A DNA stretch of 64,000 nt from Chloroflexota bacterium (GCA_028875655.1 JAPPCX010000116.1:1-64000); one strand, 5' to 3'. Shown: positions 1 to 8,360, counted from the first letter of the stretch. The notes: generated by a model from the sequence alone, not told the origin. A program made the numbers and translations.

Positions 1-7
1 ATTTCGC

Positions 8-538
8 TTGCGCCCTCATCACCCTCAGGGCCGCAGGGTTATTAGGATAGGCTCTAAGTCCTTCGACGACGATGATACGGACCGCGCCTTGGACTCGATA
101 GAGCGTCTTCTGGTTGCAATCGGCGCCATGCCCGAGGCCGACAAGGTGAAGCGGATGAAAGAGGAACATCGCCGGATGCGTTACCAGTCCCCGCAAACCA
201 GCTCGCCGGTGTACCAACCGGCAACCTCTACCCAGGAACACCCCCAGCTGCATAACCGGTTCTCTCAACCCCCACCTGCTCAAAGGCAACCCGCCTCAAA
301 TTGGCCCAGAAGTATATCCATCAGACAGAATCTAATCGGCCGCGGAGTCATCCGGCACTTTGGGTTCAACGGCGTTAGGTACGAAATACCTCACGATGAA
401 CTGGTCCAAATAGTCGGCGAGGTGACGCCATGGTTGCGATCTCCTTCCTGGGTCAATATGGGTGGATATAGCACCAGCAATCCCTCCAAAGCCTTGTTAG
501 CTAGACTCCGCCCTTTCGCTCTGAACTTCTCTGACTGA
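8..538 (+). CDS. hypothetical protein, probably 5'-truncated by the window edge
   Basis: The reading frame is open back to the first bases of the window, so the TTG at position 8 may not be the true start. The 176 visible residues have three parts: a charged N-terminal stretch with an acidic DDDD run, a Pro/Gln/Ser-rich low-complexity linker (about residues 60-100), and a compact C-terminal segment (about 105-170) with mixed hydrophobic and charged residues (FGFNGVRYEIPHDELVQIV). I do not recognise a family. Base composition looks less GC-rich than in the following operon. The TGA at 536-538 is followed by about 95 bp holding only a promoter. That it is coding is supported by the structured C-terminus, but there is no functional evidence. 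Confidence 0.5.
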   Translation: MRPHHPQGRRVIRIGSKSFDDDDTDRALDSIERLLVAIGAMPEADKVKRMKEEHRRMRYQSPQTSSPVYQPATSTQEHPQLHNRFSQPPPAQRQPASNWPRSISIRQNLIGRGVIRHFGFNGVRYEIPHDELVQIVGEVTPWLRSPSWVNMGGYSTSNPSKALLARLRPFALNFSD

Positions 539-591
539 AACCCCCATCCCACACATCCTGTCCATCCATGCAAAACTAATCCGCCGCCCCG

Positions 592-600
592 TGCTATAAT
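592..600 (+). promoter_or_regulatory. extended -10 element upstream of the 2-oxoacid:ferredoxin oxidoreductase operon
   Basis: TGCTATAAT lies 34 bp upstream of the ATG at 635, and a GAGGAGG ribosome-binding site follows at 618-624. No convincing -35 hexamer is seen at the usual distance. A TG immediately before the -10 box can compensate for a weak -35. The same TGCTATAMT word recurs upstream of other genes in this window. Confidence 0.6.
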
Positions 601-634
601 GCCGCGCATCAAACACTGAGGAGGCCTCCCCGAA

Positions 635-1852
635 ATGAGCACTGTGGCAGTGGAGGTGGTGTACCGGGGGATTTTTCAGAAAACCCTGGCCCGGAACATC
701 GTCCGCACCATCGTTTTTGCCGCCCGCAAGGAAGGCAAAATAGGCACCGCTTTTGGCCGCTATGGCGACTCCCCCGAACGCAACGGCATCCCCGCCAAGC
801 AGTTCGCCATTGTATCCGACAGCCCCGAAGAACTTGAGGAAAACCTGGCCGTGTACGAAGCCCGCGAGGTTGACGTCACCATCAACGTGGACGACACCAT
901 GTGCAAGGGCGTCGAGTCCTGGGCCTGGTACGGCTTACAGCCCATCAACGCGCTGACCAAGCCGGGCGGAACGCTGATTGTCACGTCGCGGCAGACCGCC
1001 GACGCCCTGATCGAAGACATCCACCAGAAGGATTCAGCGTACAACCTGGCCATCGTTCCGGCGTCCACCAGCTTCTCCGGCCTGTGGGTGTACAAGGACG
1101 ACCACACCGATGTCCGAATCCTGGGCGCCCTGGCGAGGGTATGCCCGGAGTTGGTGAGTCTTGACTCCATGCTCGCGGCGCTGGAAGACCAGGGCTGGGG
1201 CGGCCTCAAACTGACCTCGGCCCGCAACACCCATGATCGCCTGGCCACCCGCCCCGTCGAACCCGGCGAGGGCAGCGAAGACGAGCCTTTCAGCTTCGAC
1301 CTGCCCGGCTGGAAGTCCATGGAAGAAGGGCTGGTTATCCGAGGCGTCGAAGGCGGCGCCGGATTCCGCGGCAGCTCGCTGGGAGAGGGCTACGATCCCA
1401 TCAACTCCAATGCCGCCGGCGACACCAGCTACCAACCCACCCGCAGCGCCGTTTTCAAGAAGTTCAGCACCCGCTCCATGCGGCCCGTGATCAACTTCGA
1501 CACCTGCATAAAGTGCACGCTCTGCTGGTTGCAGTGCCCCGACACCTGTTTCGACGTAACGCCCGACGGGCTGTACGACGCCAACATGGAAGCCTGCTGC
1601 GGCTGCGCGGTCTGCGAGGCCGTCTGCCCGGTGCCCGACTGCATCACCATGGTCAACGAGGCCGAGTTCAACGACAACAATAGCCAGTGGGAGCACTGGA
1701 CTAAGGACAAGGACGGCTACCACAAGTGGATGGCCGACCTGATCCAGGTGCAGAAAGAAAAGGACGCGACGCGGAGCCACGGGTATCACAGTCCGGGCAC
1801 CTACGAAGCCGAATCGGAAGCCGAAGTTGCCCTGACCGGAGACGATGACTAA
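635..1852 (+). CDS. 2-oxoacid:ferredoxin oxidoreductase, fused gamma and delta (ferredoxin) subunits
   Basis: The 405-residue protein joins two subunits that are separate in many pyruvate/2-oxoacid:ferredoxin oxidoreductases. Residues 1 to about 195 match the gamma subunit (catalytic-domain III fold). A linker follows, and then a bacterial-type 2x[4Fe-4S] ferredoxin from about residue 285. Its two clusters are CIKCTLCWLQCPD near residue 290 and CCGCAVCEAVCPVPDC near residue 320. The enzyme oxidatively decarboxylates a 2-oxoacid to acyl-CoA and passes electrons through these clusters to ferredoxin. It is first of three genes; its TAA shares its last base with the ATG of the alpha-subunit gene, implying translational coupling. 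The start is chosen from the strong GAGGAGG upstream. The substrate (pyruvate or another oxoacid) cannot be read from sequence. Confidence 0.88.
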   Translation: MSTVAVEVVYRGIFQKTLARNIVRTIVFAARKEGKIGTAFGRYGDSPERNGIPAKQFAIVSDSPEELEENLAVYEAREVDVTINVDDTMCKGVESWAWYGLQPINALTKPGGTLIVTSRQTADALIEDIHQKDSAYNLAIVPASTSFSGLWVYKDDHTDVRILGALARVCPELVSLDSMLAALEDQGWGGLKLTSARNTHDRLATRPVEPGEGSEDEPFSFDLPGWKSMEEGLVIRGVEGGAGFRGSSLGEGYDPINSNAAGDTSYQPTRSAVFKKFSTRSMRPVINFDTCIKCTLCWLQCPDTCFDVTPDGLYDANMEACCGCAVCEAVCPVPDCITMVNEAEFNDNNSQWEHWTKDKDGYHKWMADLIQVQKEKDATRSHGYHSPGTYEAESEAEVALTGDDD

Positions 1853-3084
1853 TGGCCACCCAAACCCTCCCCCAAACCGGGCGCCCGGACTCCGAGCGAG
1901 AAGAACTCATCAGCGGTAGCGAAGCCATCGCTATTGCCTGCTCTCTCGCCGACGTGGACGTGATCACCGCCTACCCAATCCGGCCCTACGACACAGTCAT
2001 GCAGTACGTGTCCAAGCTCAAGGCTGACGGCGCGTTCGACTGCGACTTCATAGTTGCCGAAAGCGAGCACTCCCAGTTCGAAATCGTCAAGCACGCCTCC
2101 GCTGTCGGCGCGCGCACCTTCTGCGGCTCCAGCGGCGTGGGCTGGTTCTACGCCTTCGAGGCCATCACCGTTACCGCCGGCCTGCGCCTCCCCGTGGTTG
2201 CCATGGTCGGCAACCGCGCGCTGGACGACCCCGGCGCGTTCGGCGTGGAGCACAACGACGCCATGGCCGTGCGCGACCTGGGCTGGATGCTTTACTGGGT
2301 GGGCACTGCCCAGGAGGCGCTGGACACCGCGCTGCTGGCGTGGCGCGTCGCCGAAGACCCCCGGGTTTTCCTGCCGGCCGCCATCTCCTGCGACGGTTCC
2401 TTCCTGACCCACTCCCAGGCTATCGTCAACGTGCCCACCCAGGAACAGGTTGACCAGTTCCTGCCCCAGTATGATCGCGGCCGGCTGCTGCTGCACCCCG
2501 ACAACCCCATCACCGTCGCTCCTCAGGTCAACGAAGACTGGCTCATGGAAATCCGCCGCCAGACGGACGACGCCATGCGCCGCACCAGCGACGTGATTCG
2601 GGAAGCCTACGACGAGTTCAAGCAGGTCTTTGGCCGCGGCGACGACAGCCCGTTCATCGAAGAGTACATGACGGACGACGCCGACATCGTCCTTGTCGGC
2701 ATGGGGACATTGGCCATGCCGGTGCGCGTTGCCGTTCGCCGGATGCGCGAGCAGGGCAAGAAGGTTGGCTTCCTGCGCGTCAAGTTCTTCCGTCCCTTTG
2801 CTACCGAGGAAATCCAGGAAGCGCTCAGCCGCTGCAAGGCGGTGGGCGTGATTGACCGCGACTATTCTTACGGCTCGCCCTCATACGGCGGTGTGCTGTT
2901 CAACGAAGTGCGTTCCGCCCTGTACGACCTGGACGACCGGCCCCTGGTGCAGAGTTTCGTGGCCGGTCTCGGAGGCCGGGAAGTCCTGGTGCGTGACGTC
3001 GAAGAGATGACGCAAATGGTGCAGGATTCCATCGATTCCGGCAAAGTCAAGCAAGTGAACACCTGGATAGGCGTCCGGGAATAG
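1852..3084 (+). CDS. 2-oxoacid:ferredoxin oxidoreductase alpha subunit
   Basis: The 410-residue protein has the alpha-subunit layout: an N-terminal Pyr-type ThDP-binding domain (LISGSEAIAIACSLADVDVITAYPI, residues about 20-45, shown by its SGSEAIAIA and AYPI segments) and a C-terminal transketolase-C-like domain (VLVGMGTLAMPVRVAVRRMREQGK region, about 280-300). It pairs with the beta subunit encoded next to bind thiamine diphosphate and CoA. Its ATG overlaps the preceding stop by one base and an 10-bp gap separates it from the beta gene, so the three genes form one operon. Length is typical for PorA-like subunits. Alternative 2-oxoacid substrates (2-oxoglutarate, branched-chain, oxalate) are not excluded. 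Confidence 0.88.
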   Translation: MATQTLPQTGRPDSEREELISGSEAIAIACSLADVDVITAYPIRPYDTVMQYVSKLKADGAFDCDFIVAESEHSQFEIVKHASAVGARTFCGSSGVGWFYAFEAITVTAGLRLPVVAMVGNRALDDPGAFGVEHNDAMAVRDLGWMLYWVGTAQEALDTALLAWRVAEDPRVFLPAAISCDGSFLTHSQAIVNVPTQEQVDQFLPQYDRGRLLLHPDNPITVAPQVNEDWLMEIRRQTDDAMRRTSDVIREAYDEFKQVFGRGDDSPFIEEYMTDDADIVLVGMGTLAMPVRVAVRRMREQGKKVGFLRVKFFRPFATEEIQEALSRCKAVGVIDRDYSYGSPSYGGVLFNEVRSALYDLDDRPLVQSFVAGLGGREVLVRDVEEMTQMVQDSIDSGKVKQVNTWIGVRE

Positions 3085-3094
3085 GAGAGCCGCT

Positions 3095-4111
3095 ATGACA
3101 ACCATGACCCAAGCCCCACCCCAGTCGGTCCAGGACCTGCCCCAGGTTCGGGGCGTCAAACAGATCCCGGTGTTCGAGGGGTTCACCTCCGGGCACCGCA
3201 CCTGCCAGGGCTGCGAATCCGCGCTGGTAATGCGGCTGATGATCAAAGCCGCCGGACCACGCACCATCGTGGTCGGCAGCACCGGCTGCATGTACGTCGC
3301 CAATACCACCTACTACAGCACGCCCTGGGTCGTGCCGTGGATGCACACCCAGCTCGGCTCCAGCGGCTCAGCCGCCACCGGCACCGCCGCCGGGCTGGCT
3401 TCGCTGATGCGCAAGGGCAAGATGCAGGAAGAACCCATCAACGTCATCGCCTTCTGCGGCGACGGCGGCGGCGTGGACATGGGATTGTCCGCAATCTCCG
3501 CGGCCTTGCAGCACGACGAGTACAACCTGCTCATCCTGTGCTACGACAACGAGTCCTACGCCAACACCGACATCCAGGTGTCCGGTTCCAGCCCCTGGGG
3601 CGCCAACTCCACCTTCTCGCCTCCCGGCAAGGTGCATCGCATCATGAACCACCGGTGGAAGAAGAACACCGCTCCCATGCTGGCCGCCGGCCACCCCGAC
3701 GTCCGCTACATCGCCACCGCCTGCGGTTCCTACGGCCCGGACTTCACCAACAAGATCCGGCGCGCGCTCACCATCGGCGGGCCGACCTTCATCCACAGCA
3801 TAGACCCGTGCCCCAAGGGTTGGGACTATGACCCCAAGTACTCCCACGAGTTGGGCATGCTGGCCGTGGAGACCGGGATCTGGGTGCAGTACGAAATCGT
3901 TGACGGCGAGTTGATCCTCAACGGACCGTCCCGCGCCATCGCCCGGGGCATCCGCCCGCGCAAGCCGGTAACGGAATACCTGCAGCGGCAGGGTCGGTTC
4001 GCCCACCTCACCGAGGAGGACCTCAAATTCTTCCAGGAAAAGATCGACGAATCGTGGGAGAAGTGGTGGATCGCCGGGATCGTTCCCTTCGGGCCCCAGG
4101 AAGAGAGCTAA
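3095..4111 (+). CDS. 2-oxoacid:ferredoxin oxidoreductase beta subunit (ThDP and [4Fe-4S])
   Basis: The 338-residue beta subunit contains the thiamine-diphosphate/Mg motif CGDGGGVDMG followed about 30 residues later by YDNESYANT. Four cysteines are arranged as expected for the proximal [4Fe-4S] cluster: CQGC near residue 45, the Cys of STGC near residue 68, and the Cys of DPCPKGW near residue 234. This subunit carries out decarboxylation with the alpha subunit and passes electrons to the ferredoxin domain of the gamma-delta fusion. GGAGAGCC upstream is a plausible ribosome-binding site. The operon ends here, with a strong hairpin downstream at 4162-4186. Confidence 0.9.
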   Translation: MTTMTQAPPQSVQDLPQVRGVKQIPVFEGFTSGHRTCQGCESALVMRLMIKAAGPRTIVVGSTGCMYVANTTYYSTPWVVPWMHTQLGSSGSAATGTAAGLASLMRKGKMQEEPINVIAFCGDGGGVDMGLSAISAALQHDEYNLLILCYDNESYANTDIQVSGSSPWGANSTFSPPGKVHRIMNHRWKKNTAPMLAAGHPDVRYIATACGSYGPDFTNKIRRALTIGGPTFIHSIDPCPKGWDYDPKYSHELGMLAVETGIWVQYEIVDGELILNGPSRAIARGIRPRKPVTEYLQRQGRFAHLTEEDLKFFQEKIDESWEKWWIAGIVPFGPQEES

Positions 4112-4161
4112 GGCCAGGGCGCAGAACCCTGTTTCGTTGTGAACCGGTTCGCATATCCAAA

Positions 4162-4186
4162 AGGGGCGGAGCAACACTCCGCCCCT
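4162..4186 (+). terminator. hairpin downstream of the 2-oxoacid:ferredoxin oxidoreductase operon
   Basis: A perfect 10-bp stem (AGGGGCGGAG / CTCCGCCCCT) encloses a 5-nt loop 50 bp after the operon stop codon. Only a short T-rich stretch follows rather than a clean U-tract, so it is a terminator-like hairpin. It also resembles the AGGGGCG...CGCCCCT repeat family seen at 5975-6002. Confidence 0.65.
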
Positions 4187-4227
4187 GATGCGTTTGTCGT
4201 GTTCTCCCTTTGATAGTTGCCATTATA

Positions 4228-4255
4228 TTGACCCTACGCCTTGTTATGCTAAACT
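4228..4255 (+). promoter_or_regulatory. sigma70-type promoter for the 171-residue hypothetical gene
   Basis: TTGACC (4228-4233), a 16-bp spacer ending in TGC, and TAAACT (4250-4255) make a good consensus promoter with an extended -10. The ATG it serves is at 4288. Confidence 0.65.
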
Positions 4256-4287
4256 TTTGACTTATCTGAAACCCGCGAGGCTGGGAA

Positions 4288-4803
4288 ATGGTAAAAGTAA
4301 CTCTGACGATGGAAGGTGATGCTGAAGAAGTGATCGCTGCCATTCGTAAACTGGCTGTAGGTGACGCAAGTTCTTTGACAACTGTGACGGAAACTGTTGA
4401 TGATGATCCGCCGGAGACAGCTCCGGAAGCAGCATCTGCATCCAGTGTGTCGCCGCCCGTTGCGCCCCCGGTTCCCGAAGGTATATGGACAATAGACCAC
4501 GTCCGGACCTTTTGGCGTTACTTGGCCCCTAACGCTCAACAGGTGTACCACCAGGTGGCCCACAGCAACGGATACGTGATGTCGCGTCAATCCCTGCTGG
4601 ACGCCATGGGCTTGACGGAACGTCAATTGTCGGGCCGGATGTCATCCGTGGGGCACTCCGTGCGGCGTATCCGCAACGCGCACAACGTTTCTCTGCCCCA
4701 CCCCATGGCCTTCGACCAGTCCAGCGACGACTACAAGATGCTGCCCGACGTTGCGGACGCCATCGTGCGGCTGAATCTGACACCCACCGCGTCAGAAGCG
4801 TGA
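4288..4803 (+). CDS. hypothetical protein with possible DNA-binding C-terminal domain
   Basis: I do not recognise the family. The 171 residues divide into a short N-terminal segment (MVKVTLTMEGDAEEVIAAIRKL, residues 1-22, by its MVKVTLTMEG start), an acidic Pro/Ala-rich linker (about 35-65), and a helical C-terminal domain (about 68-150). The last includes SRQSLLDAMGLTERQLSGRM and a basic SVGHSVRRIRN stretch, which could be a winged-helix-like unit. It has its own promoter and lies between two unrelated metabolic genes, 27 bp before the alpha-hydroxy-acid dehydrogenase, with which it may be co-transcribed. A regulatory role is an inference only. Confidence 0.6.
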   Translation: MVKVTLTMEGDAEEVIAAIRKLAVGDASSLTTVTETVDDDPPETAPEAASASSVSPPVAPPVPEGIWTIDHVRTFWRYLAPNAQQVYHQVAHSNGYVMSRQSLLDAMGLTERQLSGRMSSVGHSVRRIRNAHNVSLPHPMAFDQSSDDYKMLPDVADAIVRLNLTPTASEA

Positions 4804-4830
4804 TGTAATCAAAATGAAAGGAGAAGCCGG

Positions 4831-5952
4831 ATGAGACTGGACCCCATCAACCTCTACGACTACGAGGCCAGGGCGAAACAGATACTTCCCCACAACAACT
4901 GGGAGTTCATCGAAGCCGGTTCGATGGATGAGATCACCACCGCCCGCAACCGTTCCGCCTTCGAGTCGCTGACCCTGCGCCCTCGATTCTTGCGCGATAC
5001 GACGGAGCGGAAAGTCTCCACCACCGTTCTGGGGCAGGACATCAGCTTCCCGGTCATGATCGCCCCCACCGGGGGACATGGCAACGCCCACCCGGAAGCG
5101 GAGTGCGCTACCGCTCGGGGCGCCGGAATGTCGAACACCCTGATGATGTGCAGCACGTCGTCCAATTGCAGCTTGGAAGAAATCGCGGACGCGGCCACCG
5201 GCCCGCTCTGGTTCCAACTCTATCACCGCGGCTACGACCTGACCGAGGGTTTGGTCAAGCGGGCGGAAGCCGCCGGTTACCGGGCCATCGTCCTCACCGT
5301 CGATACTCCGGTGCCCAGCCCGAAGGAACGCGACGTCCGCAACCGTTACCAGCGCCCCGGCGAGCTGGGCAACTTCCGTGACCAGCAGGACCGCCTGTCC
5401 GAAGTCAGCGGCACCGACGAATCGCCGACCTGGGAAATGCCCCAGTCGCCGCCGCTGACGTGGCAGGAAATCGACTGGTTGCGCGGCTTGACCGACTTGC
5501 CCCTCGTGCTTAAAGGCGTTCGCGTCGCGGAAGACGCCAAGATGGCGGTGGACCACGGCGTGAACGGTATCCTGGTCTCCACTCACGGCGGACGCCAGCT
5601 TGACAGCACCATGTCCAGCATCGAGATGGTTCCCGAAATAGTCGCCGCCACCGGCGGCAAGGCGGAGGTCTATGTGGACTCGGGCGTGCGCCGGGGCAGC
5701 GATGTCCTGAAAGCCTTGGCGCTGGGAGCCACCGCCGTCGCCGTAGGCCGACCCCTCTACTGGGGCCTGGCGGTGAACGGCGCCGAGGGTGTCCACCATA
5801 TGCTCGAACTGCTGCGGGAAGAGTTCAACCGCGCCATGGCCTATTGCGGCCAGAACAGCGTGGATGACCTGGAAGACCGCCTGTTGAATGTGCCGCGCGA
5901 GTGGGGCCCGTTCCGCACCGAGAACGACATCGCAGAGCATTTGCCCTTCTAA
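4831..5952 (+). CDS. FMN-dependent alpha-hydroxy-acid dehydrogenase/oxidase
   Basis: The 373-residue protein is a TIM-barrel flavoenzyme of the LldD/glycolate oxidase/lactate monooxygenase family. It oxidises a 2-hydroxy acid to the 2-oxo acid. Visible motifs are the N-terminal FMN pocket IAPTGGHG, the LTVDTP strand, and the active-site segment STHGGRQLD near residue 250 with the catalytic His and substrate-binding Arg. That segment is usually SNHGGRQ, so Thr replaces Asn here. The phosphate-binding DSGVRRGSDVLKALALGA region and GRPLYWGLA follow. AAGGAGA precedes the ATG. Substrate specificity (lactate, glycolate, mandelate or other) cannot be assigned. Confidence 0.88.
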   Translation: MRLDPINLYDYEARAKQILPHNNWEFIEAGSMDEITTARNRSAFESLTLRPRFLRDTTERKVSTTVLGQDISFPVMIAPTGGHGNAHPEAECATARGAGMSNTLMMCSTSSNCSLEEIADAATGPLWFQLYHRGYDLTEGLVKRAEAAGYRAIVLTVDTPVPSPKERDVRNRYQRPGELGNFRDQQDRLSEVSGTDESPTWEMPQSPPLTWQEIDWLRGLTDLPLVLKGVRVAEDAKMAVDHGVNGILVSTHGGRQLDSTMSSIEMVPEIVAATGGKAEVYVDSGVRRGSDVLKALALGATAVAVGRPLYWGLAVNGAEGVHHMLELLREEFNRAMAYCGQNSVDDLEDRLLNVPREWGPFRTENDIAEHLPF

Positions 5953-5974
5953 AGGGCAGCGCGCGGGTTGTACG

Positions 5975-6002
5975 GTAGGGGCGAATGATTATTCGCCCCT
6001 AC
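5975..6002. terminator. perfect hairpin between convergent genes; member of the GTAGGGGCG repeat family
   Basis: A perfect 12-bp inverted repeat (GTAGGGGCGAAT / ATTCGCCCCTAC) with a 4-nt loop sits between the convergent dehydrogenase and hydrolase genes and could terminate both. Related sequences occur at 22943 and 47271, so it also belongs to a repeat family. Confidence 0.7.
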
Positions 6003-6009
6003 GCTCATT

Positions 6010-6795
6010 TCACGCATCTCGGCTGGTGCGCTGGCAGCCGGCGATAAACTCGCGCAGCAGCTGGTTGAATGCGTCAGCCTGCTCGAAGTGCGTCGAGTGC
6101 GCCGCGCCGGGCACTACCTCTAACCGGCTGCCGGGGATCAGGCGGCGCACCGCTTCAATGACGTGTACGGGAAATATCGCGTCTTCTTCACCCACTACCA
6201 GCAGCGTCGGAACCGTCATGGCCACCAGATCAGACGCCTGCGGCCCCTCCGGGTTGCGGAACATTTCGGACACCACGCTCACCGGCATCGGCTGGTTGAT
6301 GCGGCCGATTGAGCCGAACAGGAATGTCAAATCGGGATGGCCGGCGATGAAGCCGTCGCTCAATGCCCGGCGCAATGGTTCGTCCGGTGGATGCACCTCC
6401 GCCAGCAGTGACACCACCGAGGCGTCACCAATGCCCCCGGTAGTATCGGCCAGTACCAGGCCGCTCACACGCTCCGGTTTCTGCAACGCCACCCGCAGGC
6501 TTGAAATGCCGCCCATGGACTGTGCCACCAGAACGGTCCGGTCGATCTCCAGGTAGTCCAACAGCGCCAGAAGATCACCGCTCACCGTTGCCGGGTCGGG
6601 CGCGCCGGCGGGGCCTTTGGAAAGTCCCCATCCCCGTTGGTCGAAAATGACGCAGCGAAAATCCTGCTGAAACGACGCCACTTGTCGCCACCAGCTCAAG
6701 TGATTCCCGCCGCGGCCGTGGGCGAAAACTATCGCCGGCCCCGACCCGTGGCTTTCGTAAAACAGGCTCGCTCCGTTGATTTCTGCAAATGGCAT
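6010..6795 (-). CDS. alpha/beta-fold hydrolase
   Basis: The 261-residue protein has the alpha/beta-hydrolase layout: the oxyanion-hole segment FAHGRGGNHLSWW, the nucleophile elbow VAQSMGGISS with Ser as nucleophile, an acidic residue in VGEEDAIFP, and the catalytic His near the end in GAAHSTHFEQ. It could be an esterase, lactonase or C-C hydrolase; the substrate is unknown. The ATG at 6795 is preferred over upstream starts because AGGAG lies 7 nt before it and homology begins at MPFAEINGASLFYESHG. It follows tenA by 26 bp on the same strand, suggesting one transcript. Confidence 0.85.
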   Translation of the reverse strand: MPFAEINGASLFYESHGSGPAIVFAHGRGGNHLSWWRQVASFQQDFRCVIFDQRGWGLSKGPAGAPDPATVSGDLLALLDYLEIDRTVLVAQSMGGISSLRVALQKPERVSGLVLADTTGGIGDASVVSLLAEVHPPDEPLRRALSDGFIAGHPDLTFLFGSIGRINQPMPVSVVSEMFRNPEGPQASDLVAMTVPTLLVVGEEDAIFPVHVIEAVRRLIPGSRLEVVPGAAHSTHFEQADAFNQLLREFIAGCQRTSRDA

Positions 6796-6821
6796 TACAT
6801 TACTCCTGTGGTGTCGGGAGC

Positions 6822-7475
6822 CTAGACTGGCCACGCTTCTCCGCGGTAAGCGGCGTCCCAGAACATGTACTCATACCGACTGCTGACCATGAAGGCGTAC
6901 CGCATGGCTTCCCGTTCCTGGTCGCCCACTCGCTCAGCCATCTCATCCACAAAACCGCGCCAGGCATCCACGCTGGACTGGAGGAACCCTTCCACGTAGA
7001 AACGGGTCCACTGACCGTAAATCGGGTGCTCGGACTGGCCCACCTCGTCCTTCAACAGGTGGTAAGTCCACGGGCAGGGTAGCAACGCCGCCGCCGTGGG
7101 ACCCAGTCCGTACTGGCTCGCTATGGTCAGCATGTGGTTGACGTAGGCTGTGTTCGTCGGGGAGCGATGGGCGCTCTCTACCTCTGCCATGGTCAACCCG
7201 GCCGCTTCAATCAAACGATGGTGGAGAGGCCGTTCGACGGGAGTCATCACCCGGTGCGCCAGTTCTTGCAGCAGATCGGAATCGGGCGATTTGGCCAGGG
7301 CCAGCGCCACCGTGCGCCCGAATCCTTCCAGGTAGTGATAGTCCTGCCCCAAGTAGTATTGAAAAGTCTTTAGCGGCAGGGAGCCGTCCTTGATCTCCTT
7401 CAAGAACGGGTGCCGGAATATCGCCTCCCAGATGGGTTGTGCCTCGTCGCGTAGTTCCTGGCTGAATCCTGCCAT
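6822..7475 (-). CDS. tenA: TenA/thiaminase II family protein
   Basis: The 217-residue all-helical protein matches TenA (aminopyrimidine aminohydrolase/thiaminase II). This enzyme hydrolyses thiamine breakdown products to salvage the pyrimidine moiety. Characteristic segments are PIWEAIFRHPFLKEIKDGSL near the start, FQYYLGQDYHYL, and ALLPCPWTY near residue 130, whose Cys marks the TenA_C class with a catalytic cysteine. AGGAG stands 8 nt upstream of the ATG. No other thiamine biosynthesis gene adjoins it; several ThDP enzymes occur elsewhere in the window. Some TenA homologues have other amine-releasing roles. Confidence 0.88.
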   Translation of the reverse strand: MAGFSQELRDEAQPIWEAIFRHPFLKEIKDGSLPLKTFQYYLGQDYHYLEGFGRTVALALAKSPDSDLLQELAHRVMTPVERPLHHRLIEAAGLTMAEVESAHRSPTNTAYVNHMLTIASQYGLGPTAAALLPCPWTYHLLKDEVGQSEHPIYGQWTRFYVEGFLQSSVDAWRGFVDEMAERVGDQEREAMRYAFMVSSRYEYMFWDAAYRGEAWPV

Positions 7476-7504
7476 TCTTTACTCTCCTTGCCGTCAGTCC
7501 CGTC

Positions 7505-7550
7505 ATTCCCGCGAAAGAACGTCACCCCGTCCTTGATACGGGGCGGGAAT
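7505..7550. repeat. compound palindrome: ATTCCC...GGGAAT repeat with nested hairpin
   Basis: The outer arms ATTCCCGC (7505) and GCGGGAAT (ending 7550) are those of the 20-bp palindrome found elsewhere in the window. Here the 8-bp centre is replaced by a longer insert containing its own inverted repeat, CCCCGT/ACGGGG. It lies between tenA and the PIG-L gene. Confidence 0.75.
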
Positions 7551-7560
7551 CCAGTCCCCT

Positions 7561-8307
7561 CTAAAACGCCTCGTTGATCAGCACCAGTTCGGCGTAAGAT
7601 GCGTACTGACATCCAAATGCTGCGCCGGCTTCCCGAGCGTGAGCGGTGAGAAACTCAAAAGGACTGTTCCCAACGTCGCCCAGGTTTTCCAGGTAAACCT
7701 TGTGTTCCCGGAGCGAAGCCAGCCCGGTTTCCCAGTGGTCCGACACGTCAACCGCATGGGTCGGAAGAGTGGAACCGAACACCGCCACGAAGCGGACCTG
7801 GTTCCACGGCGCGTATCCTTCTGCCAACAGCTCCGGGAAAATCCAACGGTTCCCGGCGTCCCGCGCGGCGTCAAACACCGCCAGGCCAACCCAGCGATGG
7901 TCGGCCATGTTGAGATGCCCGCTGAAAAACTGGAGATGATGGTTGATGGTGAGTATCACGTCCGGTTTGTGCTTCCGAATCATACGGCTCAAATCGCGGC
8001 GCAGCGGAGCGCCGTACTCGATCACGCCGTCGGGATAGTCCAGGAACTCGACGGTATTGACGCCGACAACCCGAGCGCTGTTGATCTCTTCCTGCATCCG
8101 CAGCGGGCCGACTTCCGACGGATCCATCCCGTCGATGCCGGCCTCGCCCTTGCTTACCATCACGTACACCACGCGCTTGCCCTGGCCTGTCCACTTGGCA
8201 ATCGCGCTGGCAGCCCCGTATTCCAGGTCGTCAGGATGGGCCACGATGGCCAGCGCGTTTTGCCAATTTTCCGGCACCGGTTCAGATGGGGGTGGCCGTT
8301 CCTGCAT
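7561..8307 (-). CDS. PIG-L family deacetylase (LmbE-like)
   Basis: The 248-residue protein carries the zinc-site signature AHPDDLEYG near residue 20 and the later HLNMADHRWVG, both typical of N-acetylglucosaminyl-phosphatidylinositol/mycothiol-type deacetylases. These zinc hydrolases remove acetyl groups from GlcNAc-containing small molecules or glycans. The ATG at 8307 is chosen because GGAGG lies 5 nt upstream and family similarity starts there. It sits in a minus-strand series downstream of the hotdog protein gene (53-bp gap). The substrate is unknown; bacillithiol- or mycothiol-type roles are possible but unsupported here. Confidence 0.87.
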   Translation of the reverse strand: MQERPPPSEPVPENWQNALAIVAHPDDLEYGAASAIAKWTGQGKRVVYVMVSKGEAGIDGMDPSEVGPLRMQEEINSARVVGVNTVEFLDYPDGVIEYGAPLRRDLSRMIRKHKPDVILTINHHLQFFSGHLNMADHRWVGLAVFDAARDAGNRWIFPELLAEGYAPWNQVRFVAVFGSTLPTHAVDVSDHWETGLASLREHKVYLENLGDVGNSPFEFLTAHAREAGAAFGCQYASYAELVLINEAF

Positions 8308-8360
8308 GTTCCCTCCGTGGTCGATGCCGAGGCGCGACGCCCGCCCGCCTCGGCCGGATC

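Noticed and set aside
7476-7560. Possible thiamine-responsive leader upstream of tenA
   Set aside because: The interval is occupied by a dispersed palindrome and shows none of the conserved TPP-riboswitch segments.
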